Source of the DNA: Alphaproteobacteria bacterium
GTDB lineage: Bacteria; Pseudomonadota; Alphaproteobacteria; JANSWW01
Assembly: GCA_024743275.1 (NCBI GenBank)
Contig: JANSWW010000005.1
Span: 62,001-126,000, forward strand
Length of the DNA: 64,000 nt
Direction: 5' to 3'
Positions 16,455 through 24,461 of the stretch are shown here, one piece after another (position 1 is the first letter of the stretch; each line of letters starts with the position of its first letter). Below the pieces are notes generated by a model. It had not been told where the DNA came from. It was given only the letters and a program-made list of their open reading frames with translations, and ran no database searches. The position numbers and the translations under genes are program-made.

Positions 16455-18380
16455 CTAGGCACGCATTTTCATTTCCGACGCGACAACCAGCAAGTCCTTC
16501 AAGGTATCGCGGACGAGATGGAAGCCATTCTCCGTCAAGATCGATTCCGCGTGGAACTGCATCGACGCGAAGTGATCGCTGCGCATGGCGTTGATCTCGC
16601 CGTTCGCCTCGTCGACCGCCAACGAGAGATCGTCGCGGTGATCGTCGTGTTTGACGGCGAAGGTGTTGTAGAATCCGACCCGCTCGGCCCGACCGAAATA
16701 GTCGATCTCCCGCTGGACGCCCTGGGTCGGATCCGCCTTCCGGATGAGATCGTAGCCCAATAGGGCGCCGAGAACCTGGTGACTCAGGCAGACGGCCAGG
16801 AAGGCCCGCTTCTCCGTCAGGAACTGCTCGGTGATCTCATAGCAGCGGGCCACCTTGGCATGGGTCTGGCGCCGCGACGGATCGCCCGGCCCCGGCCCCA
16901 AGATCACGACATCCGCCGGATCCCGGTTCGGATCGTAATCGAGCACGGCGTGGACCTCGACCCGGCAGCCGAAGCTACGGATGATGTGCTTCAGCATCAT
17001 CACGAACTCGTCCTCGCAGTCGACGATGCTGACGAGTTTGCCCCGCATCTGCCGGTCGATGAGGTTGTCCCGTTGCAGGGTCTGCGGCTTGGTCCAGAAC
17101 CGGGAAAGCCGGACATTGCGGCCCTCCAGCTTGTCCATGATCTCCGCGTCGCCGGACACATCGCCGATGCGGTAGGCCTTGTTCGCCCCCGCCCCGGTCG
17201 ACAGCGCCTTCAGGACGCCGGCGATCTTCGCATGGGTCTCTTCGGTCTCGTCCGCCGGCTTGGAGTTCCGCACCAGGGTGGCGCCGACCCGGACCGAGAG
17301 ATTGCCCTCCTTGGAGACCTCCGCCGCCCGGATCGTGATCGGGGCGTCGAGGTAGTCGTTTCCGTCCTCGTCCCGGCCGACCATGGCGATCACGGAGGAG
17401 TAATAGGAGCGCCCGCCCGGCTCGTACTTCTTGATGATCCGGCAGGCGTTCTCGATCGGCGACCCCGTCACCGTCGGCGCATACATGGACAGCCGCAACT
17501 GTTCGAGAATATCGAGTTTGCTCTGGCCGGCCAGCACATATTCGGTGTGGACGATGTTCGTCATCTCCTTGAGGAAGGGGCCGAAGATCTCGCCGCCCTC
17601 CTCGCAGATCTGCGCCATCATCTTGAGCTCCTCGTCGACGACCATGAAGAGCTCGAAGATCTCCTTCTCGTCGCCGAGGAACCTCAAGAGCTCGTCCCGG
17701 GCGGTCTCCTCGGTGTGCTCCAGTTTCCGGAACGTGCCGCTGATCGGGTTCATCTTCACCACACCCCTTTCGCAGGAGATGTGACGCTCGGGCGACATTC
17801 CGATGTAATAGGCCTCGCCCGTATAATAGATGTAGGTCCAATAGGACCCGTAATTGTCGGCGAGAAGATTGCGGAAGAAGACCAGCGCCTTCTCCTCGTC
17901 GAAATCCTCGATTTGCCCGTTGAACGCCCGGGAGATGACGAAGTTGGCGCCCTCGCCCTGGGCGATCTCGTCCTCGATGATGCGACGGACGATGCCGGCA
18001 TAGGTCTCGTCGTCCACGTCGAAGCCCTGATCGCCGGTCAGATGCAGCCTTCCGGCCGGGATCGCCTCGAGGATGGCGTCCGTCGCCACCCGGTGTTGGG
18101 CCGCGACCTCCAGGGACGCGATCCGGCGTCCGTCGTCATGGGCCTCGAAGCCCCGCTCCGTCACCTGGCGGTAGGGAATCAGATTGAGGCTGTCGACCTC
18201 GATCCCCGCTTGTCCGCCGGGACCTGATTTCCGGGGCAGGTCTTCGAGGCGATCAAGCCATCGCACCTGACCGGTGAGGAAGGTGGCTTCCTCCTCACCA
18301 CCCCGAACCACGAGGGCGAAGGGTTGGCCGGCCGGCATATCGATGCCGAGCTGGCGGGTCATGGTGGCAACGGTGATCAT
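16455..18380 (-). CDS. PhzE-type 2-amino-2-deoxyisochorismate (ADIC) synthase, synthase plus glutaminase fusion
   Basis: 641 residues from the ATG at 18380, preceded by AAGGAG. The N-terminal chorismate-binding domain shows NLIPYRQVTERGFE, the PISGTFR motif and VVDEELKMMAQ, where anthranilate synthases have a VDLxRND-like sequence. The C-terminal class-I amidotransferase has its Cys in AVCLSHQ and His/Glu in QFHAES. Order, length and these motifs match PhzE of phenazine clusters, which converts chorismate and glutamine to ADIC without pyruvate loss. No phzD, phzF or other secondary-metabolism gene is nearby. A TrpE(G) role is the alternative but fits the motifs less well. Confidence 0.75.
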   Translation of the reverse strand: MITVATMTRQLGIDMPAGQPFALVVRGGEEEATFLTGQVRWLDRLEDLPRKSGPGGQAGIEVDSLNLIPYRQVTERGFEAHDDGRRIASLEVAAQHRVATDAILEAIPAGRLHLTGDQGFDVDDETYAGIVRRIIEDEIAQGEGANFVISRAFNGQIEDFDEEKALVFFRNLLADNYGSYWTYIYYTGEAYYIGMSPERHISCERGVVKMNPISGTFRKLEHTEETARDELLRFLGDEKEIFELFMVVDEELKMMAQICEEGGEIFGPFLKEMTNIVHTEYVLAGQSKLDILEQLRLSMYAPTVTGSPIENACRIIKKYEPGGRSYYSSVIAMVGRDEDGNDYLDAPITIRAAEVSKEGNLSVRVGATLVRNSKPADETEETHAKIAGVLKALSTGAGANKAYRIGDVSGDAEIMDKLEGRNVRLSRFWTKPQTLQRDNLIDRQMRGKLVSIVDCEDEFVMMLKHIIRSFGCRVEVHAVLDYDPNRDPADVVILGPGPGDPSRRQTHAKVARCYEITEQFLTEKRAFLAVCLSHQVLGALLGYDLIRKADPTQGVQREIDYFGRAERVGFYNTFAVKHDDHRDDLSLAVDEANGEINAMRSDHFASMQFHAESILTENGFHLVRDTLKDLLVVASEMKMRA

Positions 18381-18551
18381 CAAAAACTCCTTTGGAAAAT
18401 CCGATTGGGCCGCCTCATTACGGCCCGACGGCAAGACAGCATGGGTGGGAAGGCCGGTCCAGAGCAAAAAATGGCGTTTCCGCGCTTTGCAGATCCGCCC
18501 CCGCCGTGTTGCCATCGGAACGTTCCGGCGCAACCGACAAAGGCAGGATTG

Positions 18552-20591
18552 ATGACGTCCCCCGATCCGCTTCTCCAGCCCTATCGGCTCAAGCATTTAA
18601 CCCTTCGAAACCGGCTGCTGTCGACCAGTCATGAGCCGGCCTACTCCGAGGACGGCATGCCCAAGGAGCGCTACCGCCTTTATCACGCGGAAAAGGCCAA
18701 GGGCGGTATCGCGCTGACGATGACCGCCGGTTCGGCCCTGGTCTCACCGGATTCGCCTCCGGCCTTCGGCAATCTCCTGGCTTACAAGGACGAGATCGTC
18801 CCATGGATGCGGGAACTCACGGACGCGATCCACGAGCATGGCGCCAAGGCCATGATCCAGATCACCCATCTCGGCCGCCGGACCTCCTGGAACCAGGGCG
18901 ATTGGCTGCCGGTGCTGGCCCCCTCGCCGATCCGCGAGCCGGCGCACCGCGCCTTCCCGAAGGAGATCGAGGATTGGGATATGGACCGCATCGTCCGGGA
19001 CTATGCCGATGCGGCGGCCCGCTGCGAGGCCGCCGGCATGGACGGGATCGAGATCGAGGCCTATGGCCACATCCTCGATCAGTTCTGGTCGCCGGCCACC
19101 AACCGAAGGACGGACGCGCATGGCGGCAGCCTCGACAACCGGCTGCGCTTCACCCTGCGGGTGATGGAGGCGATCCGGGCCACGGTATCGCCGAACTTCA
19201 TCGTCGGGATCCGCATGGTCACGGACGAGGACTGGTCCAAGGGCCTTTCCCGGGCCGATGGCATCGAGATCGCCCGCAGGCTTGTGGCACGAGGCGCCGT
19301 GGACTTCCTCAACATCATCAAGGGCCACATCGAGACCGACAACGCGCTGTCCCATGTGATCCCCAATATGGGAACGCGCTCGGCCCCCCATCTCGACTTC
19401 GCCGGCGAGGTGCGGAACGCGACCAAATTCCCCGTGTTTCATGCCGCCAAGATCTCCGACGTCGCGACCGCCCGCCACGCGGTCGCCGAGGGGAAGCTCG
19501 ATATGGTCGGCATGACCCGCGCCCATATCGCCGACCCCCATATCGGCATCAAGATCGCCGCCGGCGAGGAGGAGCGGATCCGCCCCTGTATCGGCGCCGG
19601 CTATTGCATCGACCGGATCTATGAGGGCGGCGAAGCGCTCTGCATCCATAATCCGGCGACCGGCCGGGAAGCCGACCTGCCCCACGAGATTACCGAAAAG
19701 ACACCGAAGCCCGGCCATGTGGTCATCGTCGGGGCCGGCCCGGCCGGGCTGGAGGCCGCCCGGGTCGCCGCCGCGCGCGGCCACAGGGTCACGGTCTTCG
19801 AGGCGGCGGACGCGCCCGGCGGCCAGGTCAGTCTGGCCGCGCGGCATCCCCGTCGCCGGGATTTCCAGGGCTTGATCGACTGGCGGATGGCCATGTGTGC
19901 CGAGCACAACGTGACATTTCACTTCAACACATATGCTGAAGCGTCTGATGTTACTGAGATATCGCCCGATATAGTGATCGTGGCCACCGGCGGTCTTCCG
20001 AACACGGCGTTCTTGGAGGAAGGCGAGGATCTGGTCGTTACCAGCTGGGATGTGATGTCCGGCGAGGTGACGGCGGAAACCGCCCTGGTGTTCGACGACA
20101 ACGGTGCCCACCCCGCCCTGATGGCGGCGGAGGTCCTGGCAAAGGCCGGGACGAAAGTCCGCTTCGTCACGCCGGAACGCATGGTTGCCCCGCTGGTCGG
20201 CGGGACAAATCATCCGGCCTATATGAAGGCTTTCGGTGAGGAAGCGGTCGAGATCTCCCTGAATCTCAACCTGACCCGTGTCACCCGGGACGGCAATCGC
20301 CTGACGGCCCATCTCTGGAACGAATACGCCGACCGAACCGAGACCGCGACGGTGGACAAGGTTGTCGTCGAGCATGGCACGCTGCCGCTGAGCGAAGTCT
20401 ATGACGCGTTGAAGCCGCTTTCCCGCAATGGCGGCGCGCTCGACCATGGGGCCTTCATCGGCATCAAGCCGCAGACCCTCGTGCGCAATCCCGAGGGGGC
20501 TTTCCAGCTTTTCAGAATCGGCGATGCGGTTTCCAGCCGGAACATCCATGCCGCGGTCTATGACGGCCTACGGCTCATGGCGGCGAACTAG
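18552..20591 (+). CDS. OYE-type NADH:flavin oxidoreductase fused to FAD/NAD domain (N-methylproline demethylase-like)
   Basis: 679 residues from the ATG at 18552; upstream codons of the frame are not coding. An FMN barrel of the old-yellow-enzyme/dienoyl-CoA reductase family is followed by a cluster motif (C346, C352, C364) and a FAD/NAD domain starting HVVIVGAGPAGLEAA near 388. The usual CxxC pair of the cluster motif is replaced by CIGAGYC, so one of four expected cysteines is missing. Related alphaproteobacterial proteins are annotated as N-methylproline demethylases, which fits the N-terminal LSTSHEPAYSEDGMPKERY. The gene is divergent from the PhzE-like gene. Substrate inferred, not shown. 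Confidence 0.85.
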   Translation: MTSPDPLLQPYRLKHLTLRNRLLSTSHEPAYSEDGMPKERYRLYHAEKAKGGIALTMTAGSALVSPDSPPAFGNLLAYKDEIVPWMRELTDAIHEHGAKAMIQITHLGRRTSWNQGDWLPVLAPSPIREPAHRAFPKEIEDWDMDRIVRDYADAAARCEAAGMDGIEIEAYGHILDQFWSPATNRRTDAHGGSLDNRLRFTLRVMEAIRATVSPNFIVGIRMVTDEDWSKGLSRADGIEIARRLVARGAVDFLNIIKGHIETDNALSHVIPNMGTRSAPHLDFAGEVRNATKFPVFHAAKISDVATARHAVAEGKLDMVGMTRAHIADPHIGIKIAAGEEERIRPCIGAGYCIDRIYEGGEALCIHNPATGREADLPHEITEKTPKPGHVVIVGAGPAGLEAARVAAARGHRVTVFEAADAPGGQVSLAARHPRRRDFQGLIDWRMAMCAEHNVTFHFNTYAEASDVTEISPDIVIVATGGLPNTAFLEEGEDLVVTSWDVMSGEVTAETALVFDDNGAHPALMAAEVLAKAGTKVRFVTPERMVAPLVGGTNHPAYMKAFGEEAVEISLNLNLTRVTRDGNRLTAHLWNEYADRTETATVDKVVVEHGTLPLSEVYDALKPLSRNGGALDHGAFIGIKPQTLVRNPEGAFQLFRIGDAVSSRNIHAAVYDGLRLMAAN

Positions 20592-20597
20592 GGACCG

Positions 20598-21278
20598 TCA
20601 GGCCGCGCGGTCCGGCACGAGATCCTCGAAACCGGACGGCGTACCGTAGCCGAGGTCGATGAAGACACGTTCCACCAGATAGGTGAACTGGATTCCCTGA
20701 CGCTCCAAGCTGAACCGACCACTCGCTCCGTTCACGTCGTCGATGAAGAGCAAATGGGAGGCGATGGGAGATTCATCGGGGAACAATGGCAGACCGATGG
20801 CGTCGCAAAGCCGGAGTCGACCGGACTCCAGGACCTGCTCGGTTCGGACTTTCATACCGCAGGGCGTGTCGGCACAGGCGAGAAAGGCGGACTTCGCCGT
20901 CTCGGCCCGTTCGGCGGGCACGAAATCGCAATAGGATCGGCCGGTGGGGTTGGTGCCGAAGCTGCGGATCAGGTCCTCACCCACCAGTTTGAAGACGACA
21001 TCCCGCTCCGGCGTGATCTCGTAAAGCGCGACCTTCGACAGATCGCCGCGCAGCACCGTCGGATCGAAGTCCGATTTACGCGGTAATCGCCCGCTTTCGA
21101 TCATGATGGCCTCGTAGCCGTCGAGCAGCCGGTGGTGACATTTACGATCCAGGAGGGACCGGACATGGGCAAGGCTGGGCGCGGTCTTCGCCGGTTGACG
21201 GATCCAGACCCTCGCGGCGGCCGACTCTGCGCCCCCAGATTTCTCATCCTGTGCGAAACTGCGCAACCTACCGAGCAT
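20598..21278 (-). CDS. PAS_5-family PAS domain protein
   Basis: 226 residues; the ATG at 21278 follows AAGGAGG. The central part has the layout of the alphaproteobacterial PAS_5 family: LPRKSDFDP, then LSKVALYEI, RDVVFKLVGEDL, TGRSYCDFV and an SHLLFID-like strand. No output domain is present. Such single-PAS proteins are common in Rhodospirillales, but their role is largely unknown. A second member lies at 47654. The first 40 or so residues are low in similarity and may be a flexible leader. It ends 6 bp from the convergent oxidoreductase. Confidence 0.8.
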   Translation of the reverse strand: MLGRLRSFAQDEKSGGAESAAARVWIRQPAKTAPSLAHVRSLLDRKCHHRLLDGYEAIMIESGRLPRKSDFDPTVLRGDLSKVALYEITPERDVVFKLVGEDLIRSFGTNPTGRSYCDFVPAERAETAKSAFLACADTPCGMKVRTEQVLESGRLRLCDAIGLPLFPDESPIASHLLFIDDVNGASGRFSLERQGIQFTYLVERVFIDLGYGTPSGFEDLVPDRAA

Positions 21279-21375
21279 GGAGCCTCCTTCAAGAAACCAG
21301 GACCGTAGGCGGAACTCCTTAAATATCCCTTAAAAGAATGAGGAAAAGGCCGACGCTCTTGCCCAATTCTGTCGT

Positions 21376-22947
21376 TCAAAAGTCGAAGTCGGATTGCCGG
21401 TCGTCTTTCGGCTTCGAGCGCCTCGTTCTCCGTCCGGTCGTCTGTTGTTGGCCCGTCCGCTTCAGGCCGCTCTTGCGGCTGCCGTGCCGCGACTGGATCC
21501 GGTCGGCCTCCTCGCGAAACGCGTCGGACCGGCGGACGGCGAAGATCTTCTCCTTCGCCACGCGCGCGGCTTGTTCATGATCGACGATCCGGATCGGGTA
21601 GTCGCGGCCCAGATGGCAGCCGGCCTCCGCTTGTTCGCCGTCGGTCATGGTCCAGGGCTTATGGAGCTTTGCCGTCGGCACCCGGGCCAGTTCGGGCAGC
21701 CACCGGCGGATGAAGACGCCCTCGGGGTCGTGGTCGAGGCCCTGTTTGACCGGGTTGTAGATGCGCACGGTGTTGATGCCGGTGGTGCCCGACTGCATTT
21801 GCGCCTGGTTCCAATGGATGCCGGGTTCGTAATCCGTGAACATCCGGGCCAGGTGGAGACCGGTGTCCCGCCAAGGCAGCCAGAGATGGTAGCTGGCGAC
21901 CGCCATCAGCATGGCCCGCATGCGGAAATTCAGCCATCCGGTTTGCCGCAGCGCCCGCATGCAGGCATCGACCATCGGCAGTCCCGTCTCACCGGCCGTC
22001 CAGGCATCGAGGTGTCCGGGATCCGCCGCACCCCGCAGACCGTCATAGCCGCGGTGAACATTGATCACCTCGAAATGCGGGGCATCTTCGAGTTTCTGCA
22101 TGAAGTGACAATGCCAATGAAGGCGGCCGATGAAGGACCCCAGGGACTTGGACCAGCGTTTACGGTCCGCCGGCGCGGTCCACTCGTCTTCCCGCACATG
22201 ATCCCATCGGGTCGAGGCCGCCTGGTGGACTTCGCGCAGGGACAGGGTGCCGATCGATAGGTGGGCCGAGAGCCTGGAGCAGGAGTCATAGGCCGTGACC
22301 GGGCTCGACATTTCCCGCTGATAGTCGATTCCGCGCCGGGTGAGGAATCCGTCCAAATCGTCAAGGCCGGCGGCCCTGCCCCCTGCTTGACGATCGGGAC
22401 AAGCGACCATCGCGTTTCCCGCCTGTTGCGGGAGTCGGTGGGACTCGAGCCCCTGGACCTGGGAAAGACCACGCGGCACCGGCAGAACCGGCTCCGCCAT
22501 CATCCGATCCCATTTCGCCGCCCAGCCATCGCGCCGCCGCAGCCGGCGATGCACCCCGAACTGCTGGAACTCGCACCATTCGATGCCCCGATCCCGCGTC
22601 CAGGCGAGAACCGCCCGGTCCCTCTCATAGGTCCAGAGATTCCCGGTCTCCTGATGGCTGAGCAGCCGGGCGATGCCCCGGGTCCGGTGAATCTCCTCCA
22701 GCACATCGGTCACTGGCCCGGTCCGTACCGTCAGCGAGAGACCCAGATCGTGGAGCTCTCTATCCAGCGACCGGAGACTGTCACGGAGGAAGGCGTAATG
22801 CCGGGCGGAGACGTCCTCCAACGCCCAATACGCGGGCTCGAAGACGTAAAGCGCGATCATTGGCCGGCCGCCCTGCGCGGCGGCGGTCAAGGGTTTGTGG
22901 TCCGCCACTCTGAGGTCGCGTTTGAACCAGACGATATCGATGGCCAT
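21376..22947 (-). CDS. Cryptochrome/deoxyribodipyrimidine photolyase family protein
   Basis: 523 residues from the ATG at 22947 (MAIDIVWFKRDLRVADH); 12 upstream codons are probably not used. The photolyase N-terminal Rossmann domain is followed by the FAD-binding helical domain with WTAGETGLPMVDACMRALR, TGWLNFRMRAM and the stretch MFTDYEPGIHWNQAQMQSG. A basic tail of about 50 residues follows. It probably repairs UV dimers using FAD and blue light; a cryptochrome-type light sensor is the alternative. Its promoter region contains a 12-bp inverted repeat shared with the small divergent gene. Confidence 0.92.
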   Translation of the reverse strand: MAIDIVWFKRDLRVADHKPLTAAAQGGRPMIALYVFEPAYWALEDVSARHYAFLRDSLRSLDRELHDLGLSLTVRTGPVTDVLEEIHRTRGIARLLSHQETGNLWTYERDRAVLAWTRDRGIEWCEFQQFGVHRRLRRRDGWAAKWDRMMAEPVLPVPRGLSQVQGLESHRLPQQAGNAMVACPDRQAGGRAAGLDDLDGFLTRRGIDYQREMSSPVTAYDSCSRLSAHLSIGTLSLREVHQAASTRWDHVREDEWTAPADRKRWSKSLGSFIGRLHWHCHFMQKLEDAPHFEVINVHRGYDGLRGAADPGHLDAWTAGETGLPMVDACMRALRQTGWLNFRMRAMLMAVASYHLWLPWRDTGLHLARMFTDYEPGIHWNQAQMQSGTTGINTVRIYNPVKQGLDHDPEGVFIRRWLPELARVPTAKLHKPWTMTDGEQAEAGCHLGRDYPIRIVDHEQAARVAKEKIFAVRRSDAFREEADRIQSRHGSRKSGLKRTGQQQTTGRRTRRSKPKDDRQSDFDF

Positions 22948-23077
22948 GGCGCTTTCTCTACGCGCTCTGGCCGTCGACGCCAAGCGGACGCGACAGCTTG
23001 CGCGGCAAAGAAGAGCAGCCGCCGGCTTCCACGAGCCGTATGGCCCAGTCGCGTCAATTTACGGATAGTTTTGTCAA

Positions 23078-23142
23078 AATCCGACAAATTCCTTTTCAAA
23101 CGCGCCGCCGTGCGATATCAACAAAACAGTATTTGTCGGATT
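23078..23142. promoter_or_regulatory. Inverted repeat in the photolyase / small-gene divergent promoter region
   Basis: AATCCGACAAAT at 23078-23089 and its exact reverse complement ATTTGTCGGATT at 23131-23142 are 41 bp apart. A further TTTGTC half-site at 23070-23075 lies just to the left. The spacer is AT-rich. The arrangement suggests two operators for one dimeric regulator acting on photolyase (leftward) and the small gene (rightward). No known operator consensus is matched. Confidence 0.5.
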
Positions 23143-23190
23143 CAGACTATTCGGCGCGAAGGCCGCGCCGGCTCAAGAGGGAGAAAGAAC

Positions 23191-23358
23191 ATGACCGCTC
23201 TGGGAAATGGCGTGACCGCCGACCGCATCCTCCGCGAATGGCTCGCCCGTCACCCCGCCTCCATGCTGATCAAGAAGGCGGATGACGAGAACAAGGTCTC
23301 CAGCGAAGCCACCCGCCTCCGCCTGGTGACGAAGGACGAGGCGACGTTGCCGCGCTAA
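23191..23358 (+). CDS. Small unknown protein, 55 residues
   Basis: The ATG follows GAGGGAGAAAG, and the frame ends in TAA 22 bp before a strong intrinsic terminator, so this is a complete short transcription unit. The product is hydrophilic and charged: an amphipathic N-terminal helix (TADRILREWLARHPASMLIK) is followed by a polar tail. There is no signal peptide and no metal motif. I recognise no family. The shared promoter region with photolyase suggests light or stress control, which is inference. Confidence 0.65.
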   Translation: MTALGNGVTADRILREWLARHPASMLIKKADDENKVSSEATRLRLVTKDEATLPR

Positions 23359-23380
23359 CACCGGTATGAGAGTTTTGAAG

Positions 23381-23411
23381 GGCCGCTCATATTTCCTGAG
23401 CGGCCTTTTTT
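23381..23411 (+). terminator. Rho-independent terminator of the small gene
   Basis: GGCCGCTCA (23381-23389) pairs with TGAGCGGCC (23397-23405) around a 7-nt loop and runs directly into six T residues. This is a textbook intrinsic terminator in the + direction. Confidence 0.92.
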
Positions 23412-23491
23412 ATGTCCTGTGATATCCCCTTACATCTAATGGATAGCCGGAACCGAAACGGTTGCGGCCGCCGAAATGAAAGGGATGGAGC

Positions 23492-24451
23492 ATGTCTTTC
23501 GGGGTCGGATTTATCGGATTGGGCGGTATGGCGCGCCTGATGATGGAGCGGATGGTGGACCACCCGCAGTTCACGCCGGTTTCCGGATGGGACCCGAGCG
23601 ACCATGCGATCGCGCTTGCCCATGAACGTTTCGGTGGGCTTCATCTTCACGAGAGTCCCGCCTACGTCGCCGCCGACCCGAAGGTCGATGTGGTCTATAT
23701 CTCCTCCCCCCCGGCCTATCACGCGCTTCATGTCCGTAATGCGCTGGAGCAGAAAAAGGCCGTCTTCTGCGAAAAGCCCCTGGGGGTCGATCTCGACGAC
23801 AGCCGCGCCCTTGTCGAGGAGGTCGAGGCCTCGGGCCTGCCCGCCGTGGTCAACTTCAACTTCGCGTCCTTCCCCATCGCCCGGCTGCTGCGCCAGAGCC
23901 TCGAGGAAGGGACCCTGGGCGAGGTCTATGGCGTTTCCATCCATCTCCACCTGGAGCAATGGCCCCGCGCCTTCCAGAAATCCGCCCGGTGGCTCGAAGG
24001 CCGTGCCCAAGGCGGGTTCAGCCGCGAGGTGCTGTCCCACTATGTCTATCTGTCGACCCTGCTGTTCGGGCCGGGCAAGCTCAAGACGGCGACGGCGCTT
24101 TTTCCGGATACGGACTACGCTGAGGACACGGTGATGGCGCTGGTCGAACATGGCGACAAGACGGTGACCATCGAGGGGCTTGTCGGCGGACGCGGCACCG
24201 AGGGCACCTTCTACACCGTCTACGGCACGGAGAAATCCATCCGCTATCACTCGACCACCGACAAGATCGAGGGCAATCGCGGCGCCGGCTGGTTCCCGAT
24301 CAGCCTGCCGGAAGCCGAGCCGGATCAGGCGGGCTTCCGCGAGCAGCTCGACCGCCTGGCGATGAAGCTCAAGGGTGGGGAGCCCGTCCTCCCCAGCTTC
24401 CGGGACGGGCTCCATGTTCAGGAGGTGATCGAGGGCATCCTCGCCTCCTGA
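23492..24451 (+). CDS. Gfo/Idh/MocA-family oxidoreductase
   Basis: 319 residues. The N-terminal NAD(P) Rossmann fold begins VGFIGLGGMARLM, and the family motif CEKPLGVD is near residue 93. The C-terminal domain is the usual alpha/beta dimer/substrate part. It likely oxidises or reduces a polyol, sugar or related metabolite, but the substrate is not readable. GGATGGAGC precedes the ATG. The gene ends 10 bp from a convergent ThDP enzyme and is not in an operon with other sugar genes. Confidence 0.9.
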   Translation: MSFGVGFIGLGGMARLMMERMVDHPQFTPVSGWDPSDHAIALAHERFGGLHLHESPAYVAADPKVDVVYISSPPAYHALHVRNALEQKKAVFCEKPLGVDLDDSRALVEEVEASGLPAVVNFNFASFPIARLLRQSLEEGTLGEVYGVSIHLHLEQWPRAFQKSARWLEGRAQGGFSREVLSHYVYLSTLLFGPGKLKTATALFPDTDYAEDTVMALVEHGDKTVTIEGLVGGRGTEGTFYTVYGTEKSIRYHSTTDKIEGNRGAGWFPISLPEAEPDQAGFREQLDRLAMKLKGGEPVLPSFRDGLHVQEVIEGILAS

Positions 24452-24461
24452 TCCCGCCGCC

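Noticed and set aside
16455..18380. Simple annotation as fused anthranilate synthase TrpE(G)
   Set aside because: VDEELKMMAQ and CLSHQ motifs, length and overall pattern match PhzE better; kept as an alternative only.
23070..23142. LexA (SOS) box in front of photolyase
   Set aside because: The alphaproteobacterial GTTC-N7-GTTC pattern is absent; the repeat has a different sequence.
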